A DNA stretch of 64,000 nt from Tenacibaculum skagerrakense (GCF_004345825.1 NZ_SLXM01000008.1:151078-215077), one strand, 5' to 3'; positions 9,956-19,917 are shown, counted from the first letter of the stretch. The notes: generated by a model from the letters alone, not told the origin. Program-made: numbers and translations.

Positions 9956-11304
9956 ATTTAAACAACATACATAACGTGTATTTTATTGGTATAGGAGGTA
10001 TTGGTATGAGTGCCTTAGCCAGATATTTTTCTAGTAATAAGAAAAATGTAGCAGGTTATGATAAAACTCCTTCGCCTATTACTGATGAGCTGGTAAGGAT
10101 GGGGATGAGTATTCATTTTGAAGATAATTTAGCGTTAATTTCTAAGGACTTTTTTGAAAAAGAGTCAACATTAGTAGTTTATACTCCAGCGATACCAAAA
10201 GGACATAGCGAGTTACAATACTTTTTAGATAATGAGTTTCATGTTTATAAAAGAGCAGAAGTGTTAGGTAAAATTACCGAAAATACTTTTTGCTTAGCGG
10301 TAGCTGGAACACATGGAAAAACAACTACTTCCTCAATTTTAGGACATATAATGCAGCCAGTAAATGCTACTGCTTTTTTAGGTGGAATTTCAGAAAATTA
10401 TAATTCTAATCTAATCCTAGGGAAAGATGAAATTTCGGTTGTTGAGGCTGATGAATATGATCGTTCGTTTTTGCAATTATCTCCTAATATAGCTTGTGTT
10501 ACTTCTATGGATGCTGATCATCTAGATATCTATGGAGCGCATGATTCTTTAGTAGCTTCTTTTCAAGAGTTTTCAAATAAAGTGACAGATAAATTGGTGG
10601 TTGCTAAAGGTCTTAATCTAGAAGGAATCACTTATGCGATTGATGAGGAAGCTGATTACATGGCTTGTAACTTACGAGTTGGAGACGGAACGTACCTTTT
10701 TGATGTTGTAACTCCTAATGGCCAAATTAATGATATTGAGTTTGGTTTACCAGGAAGACATAATATAATGAATGCTTTAGCAGCGCTAGCAATGGCTCAT
10801 TTGTATGGAGTTTCATTAGGGATTATTAAAAAACAGCTTAAGACTTTTGCAGGAGTACAAAGACGTTTTTCATATAAGTTAAAACAAGAAGGTTTAGTGC
10901 TTATTGATGATTATGCACATCATCCAACAGAAATTAAGGTGGTGCATTCAGCAGTTAGAGAAATGTATCCTAATCAAAAAGTATTGGCAGTATTTCAACC
11001 ACATTTATTTTCAAGAACAAGAGATTTTATAGATGAATTTGCAGCTGAGTTGTCAAAGTTTGATGAGGTTGTTTTATTAGATGTTTATCCTGCAAGAGAA
11101 TTGCCAATTGAAGGTGTAACGTCAAAGTGGTTGTTGGAAAAAATAGATAATCAATATAAATATGTATTGTCGAAACAAGAAATGAAAGATTTTGTTGCAA
11201 ATTCAGATGCAACAATTGTGTTAATGCTAGGAGCAGGTGATATAGGTTTGTTATTAGAAGAGGTTAAGGAAGAACTATTAAATCGTGTGAAAAGTGATGA
11301 ATAG
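9952..11304 (+). CDS. murC: UDP-N-acetylmuramate--L-alanine ligase MurC
   Basis: First Mur ligase, 450 residues, joining L-alanine to UDP-MurNAc. The GTG start at 9952 overlaps the murG stop (GTGA). It shows an N-terminal UDP-binding [11 protein letters not shown] loop, the ATP-binding [11 protein letters not shown] motif, DEYDRSFL and the [10 protein letters not shown] motif before the C-terminal domain. Length and motif order are typical, with no sign of the MurC-Ddl fusion known from some other phyla; no ddl or murB is present in this cluster. Confidence 0.96.
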   Translation: MNLNNIHNVYFIGIGGIGMSALARYFSSNKKNVAGYDKTPSPITDELVRMGMSIHFEDNLALISKDFFEKESTLVVYTPAIPKGHSELQYFLDNEFHVYKRAEVLGKITENTFCLAVAGTHGKTTTSSILGHIMQPVNATAFLGGISENYNSNLILGKDEISVVEADEYDRSFLQLSPNIACVTSMDADHLDIYGAHDSLVASFQEFSNKVTDKLVVAKGLNLEGITYAIDEEADYMACNLRVGDGTYLFDVVTPNGQINDIEFGLPGRHNIMNALAALAMAHLYGVSLGIIKKQLKTFAGVQRRFSYKLKQEGLVLIDDYAHHPTEIKVVHSAVREMYPNQKVLAVFQPHLFSRTRDFIDEFAAELSKFDEVVLLDVYPARELPIEGVTSKWLLEKIDNQYKYVLSKQEMKDFVANSDATIVLMLGAGDIGLLLEEVKEELLNRVKSDE

Positions 11305-12040
11305 AAAAATAGTTATATATCCAACATTTGTTTGCTTATTGCTGGTTTTGTCGTTTTTATACGGGTTTACCAAGAAAAGAAATTTAAATAGGAAAGTACA
11401 TTCTATAGAAATTAAATTTGAAGAAGGAGACAATTCGTTTTTAACGCATGAGGCGGTTAATAAATTGTTAATACAAAGTCAGGTTACGGTTAAAAACCAA
11501 CCAAAAAGAATCATAGATTTACACCATCTAGAGGAACAAGTGTTGGCAAATCCTTATGTTGATGAGGCTAAGGTATTTATAACACCAGGGGGATTAATAA
11601 AAACTCATATTTCACAAAAAGAACCTATTGCCAGAATCATTTCTGGTGAGGAAATGTATTATATAGACGATGAAGGATTTAAAATTCCTTTGTCTGAAAA
11701 CTTTTCTGCTAGAGTACCATTGGTATTAGGAGAAAATATATCCTCAGCTATTAACGAAATAACAGGGTTAATTGTTTTTATTTCTCAAGACGATTTTCTT
11801 AAAAAAGAAATAACTGGTATAAGAAAATCGAAGGTGAACGAGTATGTTTTAGATGTTCGAAGTGGAGATTATAAAATTCACTTTGGAAAGTATGAAGATG
11901 TTAATTTAAAATTTAAAAAGTTAAAAGCTTTTTACAATAAATCGTTAAAAGATAAATCGATTAACCAGTATAAAATAATAAATGTAAAATATCACAACCA
12001 AGTGGTGTGTACAAAACAAAATCAAGATGGAAAACAATAA
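11297..12040 (+). CDS. ftsQ: FtsQ-like divisome protein
   Basis: A 247-residue bitopic membrane protein with an N-terminal transmembrane segment (about residues 5-24, VIYPTFVCLLLVLSFLYGF) and a periplasmic part. The stretch HHLEEQVLANPYVDEAKVFI followed by GLIKTHISQKEPIARI is the POTRA/FtsQ-type pattern. FtsQ links FtsL/FtsB to the divisome. Start chosen at ATG 11297; GTG 11294 immediately before it is equally possible. It overlaps murC by 8 bp and ftsA by 14 bp, as expected in the operon. Confidence 0.88.
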   Translation: MNRKIVIYPTFVCLLLVLSFLYGFTKKRNLNRKVHSIEIKFEEGDNSFLTHEAVNKLLIQSQVTVKNQPKRIIDLHHLEEQVLANPYVDEAKVFITPGGLIKTHISQKEPIARIISGEEMYYIDDEGFKIPLSENFSARVPLVLGENISSAINEITGLIVFISQDDFLKKEITGIRKSKVNEYVLDVRSGDYKIHFGKYEDVNLKFKKLKAFYNKSLKDKSINQYKIINVKYHNQVVCTKQNQDGKQ

Positions 12041-13373
12041 AATTGCAGTTGGTTTAGATATTGGAACTACCAAGATTGTTGCCATGATTGGTCGCAAGAA
12101 TGAATATGGTAAGATTGAAGTACTTGGTATTGGAAAAGCTAAAAGCTTGGGAGTAAAACGTGGTGTTGTTAATAACATTACACAAACAATTCAATCCATT
12201 CAGCAAGCTGTAGATGAAGCCGAAAGTGTTTCTGGACAAAGAATTAATGAAGTTGTAGTAGGTATTGCTGGTCAGCATATTAGAAGTTTACATCATAGTG
12301 ATTATATCACAAGAGTGAATGCAGATGAGGTTATTGAGCATACAGATATCGAAAACTTGGTAAATCAAGTACACAAATTGGTAATGTTGCCTGGTGAAGA
12401 AATTATTCATGTGTTACCACAAGAATTTAAAGTAGATAGCCAACCAGATATAAAGGAGCCAATTGGAATGTATGGAGGAAGGTTAGAAGCTAATTTCCAT
12501 GTGGTAGTTGGTCAGGTTTCTTCTATTCGAAATATTGGTAGATGTGTGAAGAGTGCAGGTTTAAATTTAGCAGATATTACTTTAGAACCTTTGGCATCTT
12601 CTTCTGCTGTTTTAAGTCAGGAAGAAAAAGAAGCTGGAGTAGCGCTAATAGATATAGGAGGTGGAACAACTGATTTAGCAATTTTTAAAGATGGAATCAT
12701 ACGTCATACTGCGGTAATTCCTTTTGGAGGAAATGTAATTACTGAAGATATTAAAGAAGGTTGTTCAATTATTGAAAAGCAAGCTGAGCTTCTAAAAATA
12801 AAATTTGGTTCTGCTTGGCCTGGTGAAAATAAAGAAACTGAAATTGTTTCTATTCCAGGATTACGAGGAAGAGAACCAAAAGAAATAACCTTAAAAAATC
12901 TTTCTAAAATAATTCATGCAAGAGTACAAGAGATTATAGAGCATGTGTATTTAGAAATAAAAAATTACGGTCACGAAACACAAAAAGGAAAGTTAATAGC
13001 TGGAATTGTTTTGACTGGTGGTGGTTCTCAGTTAAAACATTTACGACAGTTAGTTGAGTATATAACAGGAATGGATACTCGTATTGGATATCCTAATGAA
13101 CACCTTGCAGGTGATAGTGACGAAGTGTTATCTAGTCCTTCCTATGCTACTGCAGTTGGATTACTAATGGAAGGTTTAGAAAAACAATCTCCGTTGGAAG
13201 AAGAGGAACCTATAACCGTTCAAGAACCAGAAGTTAATGCTAATCAATTTTCTAATGAAGAAGTTGATGAAGTAGTTGAAGAAAAACAAAAGCAACAAAC
13301 TATTAAGAGAGGAAAGTCGTTTTTAGACAAGTTTACAGAACGATTTAAAGAATTTCTTGATAACGCAGAATAA
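12027..13373 (+). CDS. ftsA: Cell division protein FtsA
   Basis: Actin-like ATPase of 448 residues that tethers FtsZ to the membrane. Phosphate-1 motif VGLDIGTTKIVAMIG, the SHS2/1C domain (GIAGQHIRSLH), phosphate-2 IDIGGGTTDLAIF and the adenosine motif LTGGGSQLKHL are all present. The last residues (FLDKFTERFKEFLDNAE) form a predicted amphipathic helix, the usual FtsA membrane-targeting element, reached through an acidic linker of about 50 residues rich in Glu and Gln. The start overlaps ftsQ by 14 bp. Confidence 0.96.
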   Translation: MENNKIAVGLDIGTTKIVAMIGRKNEYGKIEVLGIGKAKSLGVKRGVVNNITQTIQSIQQAVDEAESVSGQRINEVVVGIAGQHIRSLHHSDYITRVNADEVIEHTDIENLVNQVHKLVMLPGEEIIHVLPQEFKVDSQPDIKEPIGMYGGRLEANFHVVVGQVSSIRNIGRCVKSAGLNLADITLEPLASSSAVLSQEEKEAGVALIDIGGGTTDLAIFKDGIIRHTAVIPFGGNVITEDIKEGCSIIEKQAELLKIKFGSAWPGENKETEIVSIPGLRGREPKEITLKNLSKIIHARVQEIIEHVYLEIKNYGHETQKGKLIAGIVLTGGGSQLKHLRQLVEYITGMDTRIGYPNEHLAGDSDEVLSSPSYATAVGLLMEGLEKQSPLEEEEPITVQEPEVNANQFSNEEVDEVVEEKQKQQTIKRGKSFLDKFTERFKEFLDNAE

Positions 13374-13419
13374 AAAATTAATTAAGAGATAAAGAGTTTA
13401 AACAAAAAGAAGAGTTATT

Positions 13420-15327
13420 ATGAGCGCAGAATTTGATAACATTTCGTTTGATATGCCAAAAACACAATCAAATACAATTAAAGTAATTGGTGTTGGAGGT
13501 GGAGGTAGCAATGCAGTAAATTACATGTATAGCAAACAAATTCACGGAGTTGATTTCGTAATTTGTAACACCGATTCACAAGCATTAGAAAACAGTCCAA
13601 TTCCTAATAAAATTCAATTAGGAGCACACTTAACTTCTGGTTTAGGAGCTGGAGCTAATCCAGATGTAGGTGCACAAGCAGCTGCTGAAAGTATTCAAGA
13701 AATACAGCAAATGTTAAATGCACATACAAAAATGGTATTTATTACTGCCGGAATGGGAGGTGGAACAGGAACTGGAGCTGCGCCTATTATTGCAAAAATT
13801 GCTAAAGATATGGACATTCTAACTGTGGGAATTGTTACAATGCCATTTCAGTTTGAAGGAAGAATGCGTTCAAAACAAGCGCAACAAGGAATTGATGAAC
13901 TGCGTAAAAATGTAGACTCTTTAATTGTTATCAATAATAATAAACTGCGTGAAGTATATGGGAATTTAGGATTTAAGTCTGGATTTTCTAAAGCTGATGA
14001 GGTATTAGCAACAGCGGCCAAAGGTATTGCAGAAGTAATAACGCATCACTATAAACAAAATATCGACTTACACGATGCTAAAACAGTATTAGCTAATAGT
14101 GGAACTGCTATTATGGGTTCTGCAAGAGAATCTGGGGATAATCGTGCTAAAAATGCAATTATCAAAGCATTAGACTCTCCGTTGTTAAATGATAATAAAA
14201 TTACAGGAGCTAAGAATGTATTATTGCTAATTGTTTCTGGATCAAATGAGGTAACTCTTGATGAAATCGGAGAGATTAACGATTACATTCAAACTGAAGC
14301 TGGCTATGATGCAAATATCATTATGGGTATTGGTGAAGACGAGGCTCTAGAAGAAGGAATATCTGTTACTGTTGTTGCAACAGGATTTGCGCAAGATCAA
14401 CAACAAACTATAAATAATGTTGAAACAAAGAAAATTGTTCACACATTAGAAGATGATCAAAAGGCAACGTATGAGTTTGATAAAAAGACTGTAGTTAAAT
14501 CTCCAACATTAGAAGAGTCTATTTCAATCAATAGACCAGAAGAAAAAGTTGTACATGTATTAGATGTAACTGAAGAGAAAGATGTGGTGCTGCCTAAATC
14601 TGATTTAATTAAAACGACTGAAGCTATTAAAAATATTGAAGTGACTTATGAAGAAGTTACTTATAACCATTTTGTAGCTGTACCAGAGACGGAATTTGTA
14701 ATTACGAATGTAACTAAGAAGCAAGAATTAAAAGAAGAGGTAGAGGAGATTCCTGCTATTCAACAGAATCTTTTGTTTGATCTTCCGTTGAATTCTTATG
14801 AAGAAATTAAACCTACAGAGGTTAATGAAAATCAATTAATCAAAACTACAGAAGCAATCAAGAATATTCAGGTATTTGCTGAAGAAGTAAAGCCAGCATA
14901 TGAAAAAAGATATGTTTTGGAAGATTTTGATATTCAGCCAACCATTGGTAAGAGTTCAACGCCATCTGTAGAAAGTAAGCAAGAGGAAGAAGAGGCTCTT
15001 AAGTTCGAAGTGAGAACAAAAGTTCCTAATGATGATGGAGATGAAAACTTCAATGGAGAAGAAGCTTCTCCTTTAAGCTTAACGATTACTGAGTTACAAA
15101 AGAGAGCGAAAGAACGAAGAGAAAAAATGAAAGGCTTTAATTATAAGTTTTCAGATCAAGTAAATAAAAATATAGATGATATTGAGCGCCAACCTGCGTA
15201 TAAGCGTTTAGGTGTTGATCTAGATGTAAATACTAAAATAAGCGAATCAAAGACTCCTTTAGAAACAAATTCTGATGAGTTTCCTCTAAAGTCTAATAAT
15301 TCTTTTTTACATGATAATGTAGATTAG
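13420..15327 (+). CDS. ftsZ: Cell division GTPase FtsZ with long C-terminal linker
   Basis: Tubulin-like GTPase of 635 residues that forms the Z ring. The GTPase domain (about residues 18-330) carries the tubulin signature GGGTGTGAAP, the GVGGGGSNAV loop and the T7-loop region. The C-terminal part is about 300 residues, far longer than in E. coli, and is an acidic/lysine-rich linker. It holds two near-identical segments, LIKTTEAIKNI at about residues 396-406 and 473-483. The terminal NNSFLHDNVD is the probable conserved partner-binding peptide. A 46-bp gap separates it from ftsA, and a strong terminator follows. Confidence 0.96.
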   Translation: MSAEFDNISFDMPKTQSNTIKVIGVGGGGSNAVNYMYSKQIHGVDFVICNTDSQALENSPIPNKIQLGAHLTSGLGAGANPDVGAQAAAESIQEIQQMLNAHTKMVFITAGMGGGTGTGAAPIIAKIAKDMDILTVGIVTMPFQFEGRMRSKQAQQGIDELRKNVDSLIVINNNKLREVYGNLGFKSGFSKADEVLATAAKGIAEVITHHYKQNIDLHDAKTVLANSGTAIMGSARESGDNRAKNAIIKALDSPLLNDNKITGAKNVLLLIVSGSNEVTLDEIGEINDYIQTEAGYDANIIMGIGEDEALEEGISVTVVATGFAQDQQQTINNVETKKIVHTLEDDQKATYEFDKKTVVKSPTLEESISINRPEEKVVHVLDVTEEKDVVLPKSDLIKTTEAIKNIEVTYEEVTYNHFVAVPETEFVITNVTKKQELKEEVEEIPAIQQNLLFDLPLNSYEEIKPTEVNENQLIKTTEAIKNIQVFAEEVKPAYEKRYVLEDFDIQPTIGKSSTPSVESKQEEEEALKFEVRTKVPNDDGDENFNGEEASPLSLTITELQKRAKERREKMKGFNYKFSDQVNKNIDDIERQPAYKRLGVDLDVNTKISESKTPLETNSDEFPLKSNNSFLHDNVD

Positions 15328-15348
15328 TATTCTAAGAATTAAAAATCT

Positions 15349-15375
15349 AAATCCTGAGAAATCAGGATTTTTTTA
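15349..15375 (+). terminator. Rho-independent terminator after ftsZ
   Basis: A perfect 9-bp stem AAATCCTGA / TCAGGATTT with a GAAA tetraloop and a run of T residues on the 3' side. It closes the mraZ-ftsZ transcription unit. Confidence 0.9.
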
Positions 15376-15382
15376 TATGTAT

Positions 15383-15390
15383 TATATTTG
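15383..15390 (+). promoter_or_regulatory. Bacteroidota -7 promoter element for the YqeY-like gene
   Basis: TATATTTG is an exact match to the Bacteroidota vegetative consensus TAnnTTTG, placed 20 bp before the ATG at 15410 and just after the ftsZ terminator. No clear -33 TTG is seen. Confidence 0.6.
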
Positions 15391-15409
15391 AAACATAAAG
15401 AAATAAGAA

Positions 15410-15856
15410 ATGAGTGTACAGAAAGATATTACAGAGAAGATGAAAGAAGCTATGAAAGCTAAAGATACTATTGGGTTAGCTGCATTAAGAGCATTGAAAT
15501 CTGCTTTTTTACTAGCTAAAACAGAAGTGGGCGCTGGAGAGTTAACTCCAGAACAAGAATTAAAAATAATTCAAAAGCAAGTAAAGCAAAGAAAAGACAG
15601 CGCTCAAGTATATTTAGAGCAAAACAGACAAGATTTAGCTGATCCAGAATTAGCTGAGGCTAAAGTTTTAGAACAATTTTTACCTGCAGCATTAAGCGAA
15701 GATGAAATTATCAGTGTAGTTAGAGATGTCATTAAAGATATTAACGCAGAAGGAATGAAGGATATGGGAAAAGTTATGGGAATTGTATCTAAGAAACTGG
15801 CAGGGCAAGCAGATGGAAAAACTATTTCGACTATTGTCAAACAAGAATTAGTATAA
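15410..15856 (+). CDS. GatB/YqeY domain-containing protein
   Basis: A 148-residue protein of the YqeY family, related to the C-terminal tRNA-binding domain of the GatB subunit of the tRNA-dependent amidotransferase. Visible are the helical N-terminal part (KEAMKAKDTIGLAALRALKSA), the conserved QRKDSAQVYLEQNRQDLA stretch and the C-terminal helical domain with MGKVMGIVSKKLAGQADG. The cellular role of free-standing YqeY proteins is not firmly established; a link to tRNA or translation is inferred from the domain. It has its own promoter after the ftsZ terminator and is followed by tRNA-Arg ten bases downstream. Confidence 0.9.
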   Translation: MSVQKDITEKMKEAMKAKDTIGLAALRALKSAFLLAKTEVGAGELTPEQELKIIQKQVKQRKDSAQVYLEQNRQDLADPELAEAKVLEQFLPAALSEDEIISVVRDVIKDINAEGMKDMGKVMGIVSKKLAGQADGKTISTIVKQELV

Positions 15857-15865
15857 AACAGTACT

Positions 15866-15939
15866 GGCCCAGTAGTTCAATTGGATAGAATATCAGATTT
15901 CGGCTCTGACGGTTAGAGGTTCGAGTCCTCTCTGGGTCA
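15866..15939 (+). tRNA. tRNA-Arg (anticodon TCG)
   Basis: A 74-nt cloverleaf. Acceptor stem GGCCCAG/CTGGGTC with discriminator A, D stem GTTC/GAAT, anticodon stem TCAGA/TCTGA enclosing loop TTTCGGC (anticodon TCG, reads CGA), and T stem AGAGG/CCTCT with loop TTCGAGT. CCA is not encoded. It lies between the YqeY-like gene and a membrane protein gene, ten bases after the former and 13 before the latter. Confidence 0.95.
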
Positions 15940-15952
15940 CAATAAATGCAAC

Positions 15953-18424
15953 ATGGGAAAAAAGACATTTCATAAAAATTCAAAAAAACCAATACCTAAA
16001 ACACCTAAACCAAATTTAAAAAAAGGTGTAAAAAATGAACGGTTTTTACTATTAGATAAAATATTGCTTTTACTTTACTTAGCTGTTGGCTTTGTGCCTC
16101 ATATGAATACATTAGATGTAGCAATTACTCAATGGTATTATATATCAATACTAAATTTTGTTGTTATTTGTTATTTGTTTTTGTATGAGAATTCAATAGA
16201 TATAAGTTTTAACAACACAATAGCTAAATGCTTTTTTATAGGGGCTTTAGTGTTTATTTTCTTCGCTCTTTTATCATTTATTAAATCAATTTCTGTTTCA
16301 GAAAGTATAGTATTTACCTGTATTCTAATAAATACTTTAATAGCCTTTTATAATTTTTATTTTATCCTAAAAGATAAATTAATAGAGTTATTTCCATTCA
16401 TCGTATATACGTTAATGTTTTTTTTAGCAATAGAATCGCTACAAGTTATTTATCATTTTGCAATTTTAAACGGCAACGAACCAAGAAGTGAAGATTTATT
16501 TATTGGTTTAAATCCCACTTACGGAAACAGGAATATTTTAGCAGCAAGTTTAATAATTAAAACGACATTTACTTTTTATATTTTATTTACATCTAAAAAA
16601 AACATACATACTATTTTTAGTTTAGTGGTAATTTATTTTTCAGTATTTAGTATTCTTATTATTGGTGCTAGAACAGCTATTTATAGTCTTCCAATACTAT
16701 TTTCAATATTAATATTTGGTAAATTATTTTTAAGCAAAAAAGAAAGTCTTTTACAAATGTCTAAGACTTTTTTAACTCCTTTACTTATAATTTTCGTATT
16801 GGCTTTTATAAGCTCACTATCAATAAATAAAATTCATAAAGGAAAACTTAATAGCTTTGAAAATCTGGTTTTTACCAAATTTAAAAAAGATTTATACAAA
16901 GAAGATATAAACATAAGATCGTTAGCTAGTGATAGTGGTAGAGATAAGTTTTGGGAGGCTGCTTTAGATGGTTTTATGACAAGTCCAATAGTTGGAGTAG
17001 GAATTGGAAATTGGAAAGTAATTGATAAAGAGAAGCTAGTATGGGCAAGAAAAGGAGAAAATCAATTTTATCCAAGGAGAGCACATAATGATTTCTTACA
17101 GGTATTATCTGAGTTTGGAATTTTTGGTTTTTTAATTTTCATCGGGCTTTTTGGTGTTGTATATTATGTTTTGTTGTCTAGTTTCTTTACTGATGAGAAT
17201 TATGATAATAGAATTATAGCTTTGGTTTGTATTGCTGCATTTTTGGCTTATAGTCTTGATTCACTAATGAATTTCCCTTCTGAGCGAACCCCAGTTCAAA
17301 TAATGGGTTTTTTGTTAATAGCGCTAAGTATTTCGATTCCTAAAAGAACATCCAAAACAGTAAAATTACATCATTATATAAAAATAGGTTTAGCAGGATT
17401 AACTCTAGTTTTAGTATACGGAAATTATTTAATTTTTACTTCGGGTAAATATCAAGCGATAGTTCGAAATAATATCAGAGGGAAGAATATCTTAAAGGAT
17501 AAATATAAAGTGAGTTATGACCAAATGAATGCGCTATATCCATCATTTCCTAAGCTTAATTTTATGGGGCAACCTATTGATTATGCTAAAGCTGTTTTGG
17601 CGTACAGCGAAGGGAAATATGTGCAAACCATGGGTCATTTAGATTTAGCAATAAAAGAGTCGCCTTATTCACTTGAACATTATGCTTTTAAATCGTTAAT
17701 ATTTAGATCTAATGAATTATTTAAAAACCAAGATAGTTCAATTTATTATGCTAAAAAGGTTTTTGATAAAAGGCCAGGTTTAATAAACCAATATAGGATT
17801 TTAAAAAATTATTACAAATCGCAAAATGACACAGTAGCTTTATTTGATGTAATTTCTCGTCATCAAAGTTATTTGCCAGAAAATGAAAATGCTTGGATTG
17901 ATAAAATTAATTTCTATTTAAAATACCCAAAAGATTTAAAAAGAGCTAATGAATTAATTGATTCGGCAAAATTAGCACTACCTGAAAGTAAAAGAATTAA
18001 AGAATTAAAAATAATAAATAATAATTCAGGAAAAGAAGTCCTAGCCAGCTCGGATAGTCTCATACAAGAACGTATAAGATTACAAAATATATTGAATAAA
18101 GCAAGTAATTTATTTAACAACAAAAAATATCCAGAAGCTTACAATCTTTATAATATAGGTTTAGAGTTAGATACCGATAATGAAGAGATTCGTCTGAGTT
18201 TAGCTTTAACTGATATTAAATTAAAAAGATATAAAGAGGCTATTGAAAAACTAAACATAATTATTAGCTCAGGTAAAATTACTAATGGTAAACCAGAGTA
18301 TAATAGAGGGTTATGTTATTTAAGATTGAATAATAAAAAAGCTGCTGGTGTTGATTTTAGAGCTAGCTATGATAAAGGTTTTCCCATGGCAAAAGAGTTG
18401 AGCCCTACAATTTTAAAGTACTAA
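15953..18424 (+). CDS. O-antigen ligase/polymerase-like (Wzy_C) membrane protein with C-terminal TPR-like repeats
   Basis: An 823-residue protein. After a Lys/Pro-rich N-terminus there are about a dozen hydrophobic segments up to roughly residue 500, including a large periplasmic loop. The motif RRAHNDFLQVLSEFGIFGF is the hallmark of the Wzy_C (O-antigen ligase, PilO ligase) family. The last ~300 residues are hydrophilic and helical with TPR-like units (for example NNKKYPEAYNLYNIGLELD followed by KRYKEAIEKLNIII). Family members join or polymerise glycans on the periplasmic face of the inner membrane. The substrate cannot be deduced because no other polysaccharide genes are nearby. Confidence 0.8.
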   Translation: MGKKTFHKNSKKPIPKTPKPNLKKGVKNERFLLLDKILLLLYLAVGFVPHMNTLDVAITQWYYISILNFVVICYLFLYENSIDISFNNTIAKCFFIGALVFIFFALLSFIKSISVSESIVFTCILINTLIAFYNFYFILKDKLIELFPFIVYTLMFFLAIESLQVIYHFAILNGNEPRSEDLFIGLNPTYGNRNILAASLIIKTTFTFYILFTSKKNIHTIFSLVVIYFSVFSILIIGARTAIYSLPILFSILIFGKLFLSKKESLLQMSKTFLTPLLIIFVLAFISSLSINKIHKGKLNSFENLVFTKFKKDLYKEDINIRSLASDSGRDKFWEAALDGFMTSPIVGVGIGNWKVIDKEKLVWARKGENQFYPRRAHNDFLQVLSEFGIFGFLIFIGLFGVVYYVLLSSFFTDENYDNRIIALVCIAAFLAYSLDSLMNFPSERTPVQIMGFLLIALSISIPKRTSKTVKLHHYIKIGLAGLTLVLVYGNYLIFTSGKYQAIVRNNIRGKNILKDKYKVSYDQMNALYPSFPKLNFMGQPIDYAKAVLAYSEGKYVQTMGHLDLAIKESPYSLEHYAFKSLIFRSNELFKNQDSSIYYAKKVFDKRPGLINQYRILKNYYKSQNDTVALFDVISRHQSYLPENENAWIDKINFYLKYPKDLKRANELIDSAKLALPESKRIKELKIINNNSGKEVLASSDSLIQERIRLQNILNKASNLFNNKKYPEAYNLYNIGLELDTDNEEIRLSLALTDIKLKRYKEAIEKLNIIISSGKITNGKPEYNRGLCYLRLNNKKAAGVDFRASYDKGFPMAKELSPTILKY

Positions 18425-18438
18425 GACTAAGTTATAAA

Positions 18439-19257
18439 ATGAAGTCTTATTTCTATTTTAAGTTAGTTGTTTATAGTGTTAGCGGACTTACTTTTGTTAT
18501 TAATACTCTAGAGTCTTTGTATGTTTCTGTTTTTAACAAGCCCATTTTTGTACATCTGTACTTTATTAAAAAGAAATTACCAAAGCACAAGAAAGATTTT
18601 TTACAAGATGTTTCATTTTACAGAAAGCTCACGCCTAAGTATCAGAGTTATTTCGAGCATCGTTTAGTGAAATTTATAAGGAATTATGATTTTATTGAAA
18701 GAGATGGGTTTAAACTTACACCAGAAGCAAAAGTGCTAATCGCTTCTTCATATGTTAAGCTCACTTTTGGTATGAGGAAGTTTACTTCTTCAACATTTAA
18801 TAAAATAATTGTTTATCCATCTTCTTATTATTCGGCAATCACACAACAATATCATAAAGGGGAGTTTAATCCTGGATTAAAGCTAGTAGTGTTTTCATGG
18901 GAAGATTTTCTCTTAGGAGAAATAATAACCAATGACAATCTAAATTTAGGAATACATGAGTTTACTCACGCGTTAACCTTTCATGGAAAAAAGTCTAAAG
19001 ATAAAAGTGCTAAAATATTTTACAGGGTTTTTCTTGAGATAATTAAATTTATGAAAAACCCTGTAAATTCATCTGCAATTATAGAATCTAATTACTTCAG
19101 AGACTACGCTAATACAAATGCCTTAGAATTTCTTTCAGTTATTATGGAGCATTTTTTTGAAACACCAGTAGAGCTAAAACAAAAATTTCCTGAGTTATAC
19201 TTTAAAATAGAAAGAATGCTTAATTACAAAGCGATTTTAAATCAGCAATTGTCTTAG
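18439..19257 (+). CDS. MtfA-like zinc metallopeptidase (M90 family)
   Basis: A 272-residue protein with an N-terminal hydrophobic segment (about residues 5-32) and the zinc-binding HEFTH motif at about residue 174, preceded by VVFSWEDFLLGEIITNDNLN, which matches the W-x-x-F-x-x-G context of MtfA/M90 peptidases. E. coli MtfA is a cytosolic peptidase that interacts with the Mlc repressor; here the N-terminal hydrophobic stretch suggests membrane attachment. It follows the Wzy_C-like gene by 14 bp, probably as one transcript, and its last 38 bp overlap the convergent rpe gene. Confidence 0.8.
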   Translation: MKSYFYFKLVVYSVSGLTFVINTLESLYVSVFNKPIFVHLYFIKKKLPKHKKDFLQDVSFYRKLTPKYQSYFEHRLVKFIRNYDFIERDGFKLTPEAKVLIASSYVKLTFGMRKFTSSTFNKIIVYPSSYYSAITQQYHKGEFNPGLKLVVFSWEDFLLGEIITNDNLNLGIHEFTHALTFHGKKSKDKSAKIFYRVFLEIIKFMKNPVNSSAIIESNYFRDYANTNALEFLSVIMEHFFETPVELKQKFPELYFKIERMLNYKAILNQQLS

Positions 19258-19876
19258 TTGGATTTTCGCTCTTAAAAACAAAACTACCTGCAACTAAAAC
19301 ATCTGCTCCAGCCTCGGTTAGTTGTTTAGCATTTTTGCTAGTAACACCTCCGTCGATTTCAATTAAAGTTTTTGAATTAGTGTCGTTAATTAAGTGTTTA
19401 AGTTGGGTAACTTTTTTATAGGTATTTTCAATAAATGATTGTCCGCCAAACCCTGGATTTACACTCATTATACATACTAAATCCAAGTCGCTTATAATGT
19501 CCTCTAAAACGGAAATAGGTGTATGTGGATTTAATGCAACTCCAGCTTTCATGCCTACAGCTTTTATAGCTTGAACAGTTCTGTGTAAATGAGTACACGC
19601 TTCATAGTGTACAGTAAGAATGTCAGCACCTAAATCTGCAAACGTTTTTATGTATCTGTCCGGATCAACAATCATTAAGTGAACATCTATAGTTTTTTTA
19701 GCATGAGATGAAATAGCTTTTAAAACTGGCATTCCAAAAGAAATGTTAGGAACAAAAACTCCGTCCATAATATCAATATGAAACCAGTCAGCATCACTAT
19801 TGTTTACCATTTCTACATCTCGCTGTAGGTTTCCAAAATCAGCTGCTAAAACTGAAGGAGCAATAAGTTTATTCAT
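19220..19876 (-). CDS. rpe: Ribulose-phosphate 3-epimerase
   Basis: A TIM-barrel enzyme of 218 residues in the pentose phosphate pathway that interconverts ribulose-5-phosphate and xylulose-5-phosphate. Typical motifs are APSVLAADFGNL, WFHIDIMDGVFVPNISFG, the metal-binding HLMIVDPD region, SVNPGFGGQ and EIDGGV near the phosphate-binding C-terminus. The 3' end overlaps the convergent metallopeptidase gene by 38 bp. It lies downstream of rpoD but is separated from it by a strong terminator. Confidence 0.96.
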   Translation of the reverse strand: MNKLIAPSVLAADFGNLQRDVEMVNNSDADWFHIDIMDGVFVPNISFGMPVLKAISSHAKKTIDVHLMIVDPDRYIKTFADLGADILTVHYEACTHLHRTVQAIKAVGMKAGVALNPHTPISVLEDIISDLDLVCIMSVNPGFGGQSFIENTYKKVTQLKHLINDTNSKTLIEIDGGVTSKNAKQLTEAGADVLVAGSFVFKSENPTKTIADLKSLCN

Positions 19877-19917
19877 TATATGTGTGTTGTGTTTATGCGG
19901 TAAAAATACAACATAAA

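Noticed and set aside
15866..15939. tRNA-Arg as an integration site for the following membrane-protein gene
   Set aside because: No integrase gene, no repeated tRNA 3' end and no composition change downstream.
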